From Syntrophomonas sp. UBA1376 (GTDB lineage: Bacteria > Bacillota > Syntrophomonadia > Syntrophomonadales > Syntrophomonadaceae): DNA of 10,203 nucleotides. Position 1 is the stretch's first letter. Every line of letters begins with the position of its first letter. The stretch is taken from NCBI GenBank assembly GCA_002305535.1, contig DBRE01000007.1, positions 1 through 10,203 of the forward strand. The letters are read 5' to 3'. Shown here one piece after another: positions 7,055-10,203 of the stretch. The notes beneath the pieces are model-generated. The model had not been told where the DNA came from. It ran no database searches and was given only the letters and a program-made list of their open reading frames with translations. Made by a program: the position numbers and the translations under genes.

Positions 7055-7749
7055 TGCAGTACACCCCCGGCCATCTTCAATTCCTCCAATTTGCTCAAAG
7101 CCTCGTTTATCCCGCCAACTTGGTCTATTAAGCCGTAGTCAACCGCATCATTTCCAACCACCACTGTGCCAATATCCCGAGCTAGTTCACCGGTTCTAAA
7201 CATCAGGTCTCTAAACTGCCCTTCACTGATGCGGGAATGCTCCACAACAAACTGCACCACTCTATCCTGCATTTTATCGAGATATTCATAGGTCTGCGGT
7301 ACACCGATCACCAGTCCGGTTAAGCGAATGGGATGTATGGTCATAGTAGCTGAGGGTGCAATCAGCGAATAATCCGCTGCTACAGCAATACTAACTCCAA
7401 TGGAGTGGCCTCCACCTAGTACAATGGAGACAGTAGGTTTGGTCATGCTGGCAATAGCTTCAGCTATGGCTAACCCGGCTTCCACATCTCCACCCACGGT
7501 GTTAAGCAAAATCAATAGCCCCTTAATGTTGGGATTCTCCTCTACGGCAATCAACTGAGGAATAACATGTTCGTATTTGGTGGTTTTATTTTGTGGAGGA
7601 AGAACCATATGTCCTTCAACCTGGCCGGTAATGGTCAAACAGTGGATATCGCTCTTATAGGACGGTATTTCTAACTGCCCTAATTCCTTAATGTTATCAA
7701 GTTTTTGCTCTTGATTAGCCTCTGGTTGTTGTTGCTGATCTGAAGTCAA
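7051..7749 (-). CDS. tepA: ClpP-class serine protease TepA (translocation-enhancing protein family)
   Basis: From the preferred TTG at 7747-7749 the protein is 232 residues. It matches TepA/YmfB of Bacillus closely in its core: IHCLTI-x-GQ-x-EGH (35-47), PPQNKTTKYEHVIPQ (51-65), NTVGGDVEAGLAIAE (83-97), SIVLGGGHSIGV (108-119) and MTIHP-x-RLTGLVIGVPQT (136-153). Ser116 and His139 are in the positions of the ClpP-type nucleophile and general base. These cytoplasmic proteases have been linked to protein export and spore development. The frame stays open back to a GTG at 7861-7863, but that stretch reads through a terminator hairpin and has no family similarity. The ATG at 7771-7773 has no ribosome binding site, whereas the TTG has AAGGGAG 8 bases upstream. 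The stop overlaps ylzJ. Confidence 0.93.
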   Translation of the reverse strand: MTSDQQQQPEANQEQKLDNIKELGQLEIPSYKSDIHCLTITGQVEGHMVLPPQNKTTKYEHVIPQLIAVEENPNIKGLLILLNTVGGDVEAGLAIAEAIASMTKPTVSIVLGGGHSIGVSIAVAADYSLIAPSATMTIHPIRLTGLVIGVPQTYEYLDKMQDRVVQFVVEHSRISEGQFRDLMFRTGELARDIGTVVVGNDAVDYGLIDQVGGINEALSKLEELKMAGGVLQ

Positions 7750-7757
7750 AGCTACTT

Positions 7758-7764
7758 CTCCCTT
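7758..7764 (-). promoter_or_regulatory. Ribosome binding site that decides the tepA start
   Basis: AAGGGAG on the minus strand lies 8 bases before TTG (7747-7749). It falls inside the coding sequence that an ATG start at 7773 would imply, and nothing similar precedes that ATG. Confidence 0.6.
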
Positions 7765-7809
7765 CCTCTTCATGATTAGGATTAGGTTATCCGCAGTGTT
7801 GATAAATAA

Positions 7810-7854
7810 TACAAATATAAAAGGCTGGTCTTCTTTTTGCCAGAAAACCAGCCT
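7810..7854 (-). terminator. Rho-independent terminator between the DUF2200 cassette and tepA
   Basis: The minus strand forms a 12 bp stem (AGGCTGGTTTTC pairing with GAAGACCAGCCT, one G-U wobble) around a 9-base loop at 7822-7854. It is followed by the T-rich tract TTTATATTTGTAT. On the plus strand the hairpin has no T-tract after it, so it acts on minus-strand transcripts. It would end transcription from the DUF2200 cassette, or act as a leader attenuator for tepA. No clear tepA promoter is visible in the roughly 60 bases between it and the start. Confidence 0.75.
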
Positions 7855-7862
7855 ATCCTCCA

Positions 7863-7961
7863 CTACCTAGTTCTATGTGAAGCTGTAACTACGTCAGCTA
7901 ATCCTCCACATGGTCTTTGTTGCACACCTCGTCGAAATTCAGCGATTGGTCTAGGTACCAT
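7863..7961 (-). other. Short orphan frame, possible remnant of a transposon (TnpB-like) C-terminal tail
   Basis: A 32-codon frame runs from ATG at 7959-7961 to TAG at 7863-7865, immediately after the DUF2200 gene. It reads FRRGVQQRPCGG, then DVVTASHRTR at the end. The CGG-containing, Arg/Thr-rich ending resembles the variable tails of IS200/IS605 TnpB (OrfB) proteins, and the rest of such a gene is missing. There is no clear ribosome binding site, and an in-frame stop lies just upstream. I regard it as a leftover 3' end of a mobile element, based only on remembered tail sequences. Confidence 0.3.
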
Positions 7962-7967
7962 TCACCC

Positions 7968-8315
7968 TCAGCTTCTCAGAATCTTTTCCAGTGGCTTGCC
8001 TTTTGCCAATTCATCTACCAGTTTGTCAAGCCACCTAATCTTCTGCATAAGCGGATCTTCGATTTCCTCGACGCGAACACCGCAGACTACTCCCGTTATT
8101 TTTGGGGTGTTGGGGTTGATCTGCGGGGCTTGGGCAAAGAACGTCTCCAGGTCAACCCCCTTATCGATTTGCGCCTGCAAGCCCTGCTCGTCATATCCAG
8201 TCAGCCAACGAGTGACCATATCGACTTCTTCTTTTGAGCGACCCTTTTTCTCTGCTTTTTGGATATACATCGGGTAGATGCTTGAAAATGCGGTCGTAAA
8301 TATTCTCGGTTTCAT
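7968..8315 (-). CDS. DUF2200 family protein
   Basis: The 115-residue protein has the conserved DUF2200 stretches: MKPRIFTTAF at the start, YP-x-YIQKAEKKGRSKEEVD, WLTGYD, ETFFAQAP-x-INPN, GVVCGVRVEEIEDPLM and LDKLVDELAKGKP-x-EKIL near the end. Length equals the family norm. It has no signal peptide or membrane segment and looks soluble. The family function is unknown; some members are annotated as YdhG-like but I see nothing to support an activity. It overlaps the preceding small gene by 4 bp (ATGA), with a GGGGAG about 10 bases before its ATG. Its DNA is visibly more GC-rich than ftsK or pgsA, which suggests acquisition from elsewhere. A strong terminator follows about 110 bp later. Confidence 0.88.
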   Translation of the reverse strand: MKPRIFTTAFSSIYPMYIQKAEKKGRSKEEVDMVTRWLTGYDEQGLQAQIDKGVDLETFFAQAPQINPNTPKITGVVCGVRVEEIEDPLMQKIRWLDKLVDELAKGKPLEKILRS

Positions 8316-8515
8316 GGCTTTTCATCTCCCCGTTCTTTTTGGTCTTGTTCCTTCTCTATCAGTGTCAGTGCAACCTTGAGGGCAGCTATGCGCCGTTTAA
8401 GAAGAGTCTGCTGTGACTTGCCCAGTTTCGTGGCATCTATCTTCTCGCACTTGTGAAGCGTGGACAACAAGGCGCGATGCGCATCGCTCAATTCTTCGGA
8501 TGTATAATCTGGCAT
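8312..8515 (-). CDS. Small conserved-looking protein of unknown function, partner of the DUF2200 gene
   Basis: From ATG at 8513-8515 it encodes 67 residues (MPDYTSEELSDAHRALLS...), predicted mostly helical, with a basic middle (KSQQTLLKRR) and a charged C-terminus. I chose this ATG over the TTG two codons earlier because GGAGGA (8522-8527) lies exactly 6 bases before the ATG and would touch the TTG. I recognise no named domain. The 4 bp overlap with the DUF2200 gene and the shared higher GC content suggest that the two travel and act together. No membrane helix or signal is visible. Confidence 0.7.
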   Translation of the reverse strand: MPDYTSEELSDAHRALLSTLHKCEKIDATKLGKSQQTLLKRRIAALKVALTLIEKEQDQKERGDEKP

Positions 8516-8521
8516 ATTCAA

Positions 8522-8527
8522 TCCTCC
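8522..8527 (-). promoter_or_regulatory. Ribosome binding site that decides the start of the small DUF2200-partner gene
   Basis: GGAGGA on the minus strand is 6 bases upstream of ATG at 8513-8515. The alternative TTG at 8519-8521 abuts it and could not be used with it. Confidence 0.65.
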
Positions 8528-8648
8528 GCTTGATTCGGTCTCAACAGTTTAGCATAATAATTTCCACATTTTTCCCTACTGACACAATATGAAGAATTCT
8601 TATTTATCATTATTCGGGTTTCATGACGTCTGCAGTCCTTTGCAGCAC

Positions 8649-9704
8649 CTAAGGCAGATCTGAGAAAGCGGTTTTCCCGGTTTTCCAGGCTCCATCGACA
8701 TATCTGTAAGTAGTATGCAGATAGGTCAAATGATGTGGCAGGGTGGCCGCAATTACCTCGGTGCTAACCAACTCCGGAAGCTGTTCTCCCGGTGCGTTTT
8801 GCAGAATCATTTCGATGAAGAAATTCTGGCAAAACTCATCCCCGTATTGTTTATATCCCTGTAGCTCCCAGTCCGAAAGAGGCACCACCGTAACGGCATG
8901 GTTGGCTGTAATCTGTGCTGTTTGCTGGTTTTCATGCACTTTTATGGTGAAAGGCGTGCCCTTAGTTATGTTGGAAAGATCAATCTGGTTAAACGCTCCA
9001 TCCTTCAGGCTATACAGCTCATAGCCGCATCCACCGAAGGGCATGCTTCTATAATCGGTGGCCAGCAGAAAATCCATGGAATCATGGCCGATTATATGAC
9101 CCGCGTAAATTAATGATGCGCCAAAACCTTTGTTGTCTCGCGGAAATATTTCCACCGCAGTCTCGGAGCCGTCTCCCAGCACGATCAGTTCCCACTTACT
9201 CTCGTCGATGTTGGCCATGATTTGTACAGTTTCATTTTGGCCATCACCATCTAGATCGATGTAGTATTTGGAGTCCATCAATGAATTATCGCCATCAATA
9301 ATCCCATAGCCGCTGGATTCTAATATTTGAGTAATGAACCATCCCAGTATATCGGCTGACCAGCGCAGGGGTACCATGACCTGCCCTTCGTTTACACTCC
9401 TGTAGGGGGGAGCATTTACTATGGAACCATTTACTTGCACCTGCAATAGATCACCTTTGGAAACTACCTTATGTATTTTACTAATCGTAATATCTTTTCT
9501 AATTTCTGCTTCCTTCATCTGCGCTTCAGTAAAGGGTATTTCCAAAACAGCATTGGGATTATTAGCAATATATTCAGCTACGATCCGGTCTCTATCTTGC
9601 ATTTCATCATCCGAGCCAGAGGCGGCAGCATAGGCAAAACCGCCAGCACTCACAGCGATTATCATCAACGCCAACACCAGCCCGGGCATTAAGCATCTTT
9701 TCAT
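8649..9704 (-). CDS. Secreted protein with a partial copper-amine-oxidase-type stalk domain and a DxDGDG loop
   Basis: The protein is 351 residues. Residues 1-28 are a signal peptide: MKR, a hydrophobic core from 8 to 24, and a likely signal peptidase cleavage after AYA or AAA. Residues 86-121 (LLQVQVNGSIVNAPPYRSVN, then MVPLRWSADILGW) read like the N-terminal copper-amine-oxidase-like stalk repeat common in clostridial exported proteins, but the second half of that repeat is missing. Residues 146-160 (KYYIDLDGDGQNE) form a calcium-binding-like DxDGDGxxE loop, as in FG-GAP/VCBS proteins describing a measured output. I cannot name the C-terminal part. Cysteines at 226 and 292 could form a disulphide outside the cell. 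The ribosome binding site (AGAGGA) is about 12 bases from the ATG, which is rather far. It is not obviously co-transcribed with the kinase gene. Confidence 0.75.
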   Translation of the reverse strand: MKRCLMPGLVLALMIIAVSAGGFAYAAASGSDDEMQDRDRIVAEYIANNPNAVLEIPFTEAQMKEAEIRKDITISKIHKVVSKGDLLQVQVNGSIVNAPPYRSVNEGQVMVPLRWSADILGWFITQILESSGYGIIDGDNSLMDSKYYIDLDGDGQNETVQIMANIDESKWELIVLGDGSETAVEIFPRDNKGFGASLIYAGHIIGHDSMDFLLATDYRSMPFGGCGYELYSLKDGAFNQIDLSNITKGTPFTIKVHENQQTAQITANHAVTVVPLSDWELQGYKQYGDEFCQNFFIEMILQNAPGEQLPELVSTEVIAATLPHHLTYLHTTYRYVDGAWKTGKTAFSDLP

Positions 9705-9753
9705 TTATATTGATCATTCCTCTCTGCGGCCAGTCATAGTATAGGATGGAGTT

Positions 9754-9838
9754 AAACCGGGCAGACAGGGCCGTCTGTCCCTACAAAACTTGAAACAATT
9801 TATCTCGGTGGGGATGGATGACCCTATGCACCCGGTTT
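9754..9838. repeat. 85 bp inverted-repeat element with an internal GC-rich hairpin
   Basis: AAACCGGG (9754-9761) and its exact complement CCCGGTTT (9831-9838) bound the element. Extending inwards to 17 bases, about 13 positions still match, including an AGGG block on both sides. At the left end, GGGCAGAC (9759-9766) pairs with GTCTGTCCC (9773-9781) around AGGGCC, a strong small hairpin. It lies in the gap between the histidine kinase and the secreted-protein gene. The layout fits a small palindromic intergenic element (MITE or REP-like), but no target-site duplication is evident and one copy cannot prove mobility. On the minus strand the hairpin is followed by CGGTTTAAC, not a run of T, so it is a poor terminator. 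Confidence 0.5.
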
Positions 9839-9899
9839 CATATATCTAATAATGTTTACGGTTGGATATTGGTATTCTTACATGCTTTTTGGGTAAACC

Positions 9900-10203
9900 C
9901 TAACTGAATTTGAACCAGAATACTACCCCTTCATCATGGTTTTTAGCGCCATAGGAAAAACCGTGTAATTCTAAAATGGTGCGGGCTATGGCCAAGCCCA
10001 AGCCGGTACCTTGGGAGTGACTACGGGACAGATCAGCTTTCTTAAAAGGAAGCCATATTTCGTTTAGGCGATCTTCCGCTATATGGCTGCCGCTATTATA
10101 GATTTCAAATAGATCGCCAAAGATTCTGATGCCAATTGAGCCGCCAGCCGTGGTATTTTCCAGGGCATTGACGAAAAAGTTGTCTATTACTCGCACTATC
10201 ATG
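9900..10203 (-). CDS. Sensor histidine kinase, C-terminal ATPase domain (5' end outside the window)
   Basis: Only the last 100 or so residues are present and the frame runs off the right edge, so the ATG at 10200-10202 is internal and not the start. The HATPase features are in order: N box VIDNFFVNALENT with the ATP-contacting Asn, a G1-type box YNSG-x-HI, an F-box IWLPFKKADLSRS and a G2 box GTGLGLAIARTILELHG. This pattern, with SRS before a single-glycine-rich G2 box, is that of membrane sensor kinases of the VanS/PhoR class. The phosphorylated His, sensor region and partner response regulator would lie upstream, outside this window, so the signal is unknown. The gene ends in TAG with no hairpin close behind. 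Confidence 0.9.
   Translation of the reverse strand, partial: MIVRVIDNFFVNALENTTAGGSIGIRIFGDLFEIYNSGSHIAEDRLNEIWLPFKKADLSRSHSQGTGLGLAIARTILELHGFSYGAKNHDEGVVFWFKFS

Noticed and set aside
7864..7960. A tRNA-like arrangement on the plus strand: TACCTAG and CTAGGTA pair as a 7 bp acceptor stem, followed by CCA, 97 bases in all.
   Set aside because: The interior does not form a proper D arm, anticodon arm or T arm, and the first base and loop spacing are wrong for any tRNA including the selenocysteine type. The minus-strand tail-like frame in the same place is a better reading.
8516..8648. Search for a promoter of the DUF2200 cassette and a terminator of the secreted-protein gene.
   Set aside because: TATTAT and TTGTGT hexamers are not properly spaced, and the CTGCA/TGCAG hairpin near 8630-8645 is too short with no T-tract.
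9738..9743. TATACT on the minus strand as a -10 for the secreted-protein gene.
   Set aside because: The hexamer 17 bases upstream (GTCTGC) is not a -35 match and lies in the repeat hairpin.

Overview
The window looks like chromosomal DNA from a low-to-moderate GC, spore-forming Firmicute of the Clostridia type. Evidence for this is the minus-strand order tepA - ylzJ - ftsK/spoIIIE - rodZ-like (ymfM) - pgsA, which matches the Bacillus subtilis tepA-ylzJ-spoIIIE...ymfM-pgsA neighbourhood, together with strong AGGAGG-type ribosome binding sites and several TTG/GTG starts. The 13 visible residues of a CoA-transferase-like protein at the left edge would suit an anaerobic, possibly Syntrophomonas-like butyrate metaboliser, but that placement is inference. 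Every supported gene is on the minus strand, so transcription runs from high to low coordinates.

Right end (about 10203-8649): the C-terminal ATPase domain of a sensor histidine kinase enters from the edge. A roughly 195 bp gap follows, carrying an 85 bp inverted-repeat element with an internal hairpin. Next comes a secreted protein with a partial copper-amine-oxidase-type stalk domain and a DxDGDG-type loop.

Middle (about 8515-7810): a two-gene, 4 bp overlapping cassette encodes a small unknown protein and a DUF2200-family protein, and looks more GC-rich than its surroundings. A 32-codon orphan reading frame that resembles a transposon-protein tail follows, then a strong rho-independent terminator that isolates this block from tepA.

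Middle left (7749-6082): tepA (ClpP-class serine protease, start reassigned to a TTG) and ylzJ overlap. About 750 bp then separates them from ftsK. This gap contains what looks like a decayed membrane-protein gene plus one small open frame of doubtful reality.

Left (6081-190): a tight run of ftsK/spoIIIE, a winged-helix/PfkB-like protein that has lost its kinase catalytic residues, a RodZ-like cell-shape protein, rimO (ribosomal protein S12 methylthiotransferase) and pgsA (phosphatidylglycerophosphate synthase). The gaps are 27 to 50 bp, and rimO and pgsA overlap by 17 bp, so this is probably one operon linking chromosome translocation, cell shape, ribosome modification and membrane lipid synthesis. 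After a promoter-bearing intergenic stretch the CoA-transferase-like gene begins and leaves the window.

I did not find CRISPR arrays, rRNA, convincing tRNA genes or an intact mobile element. The most unusual gene is the winged-helix pseudokinase at 2860-3813.
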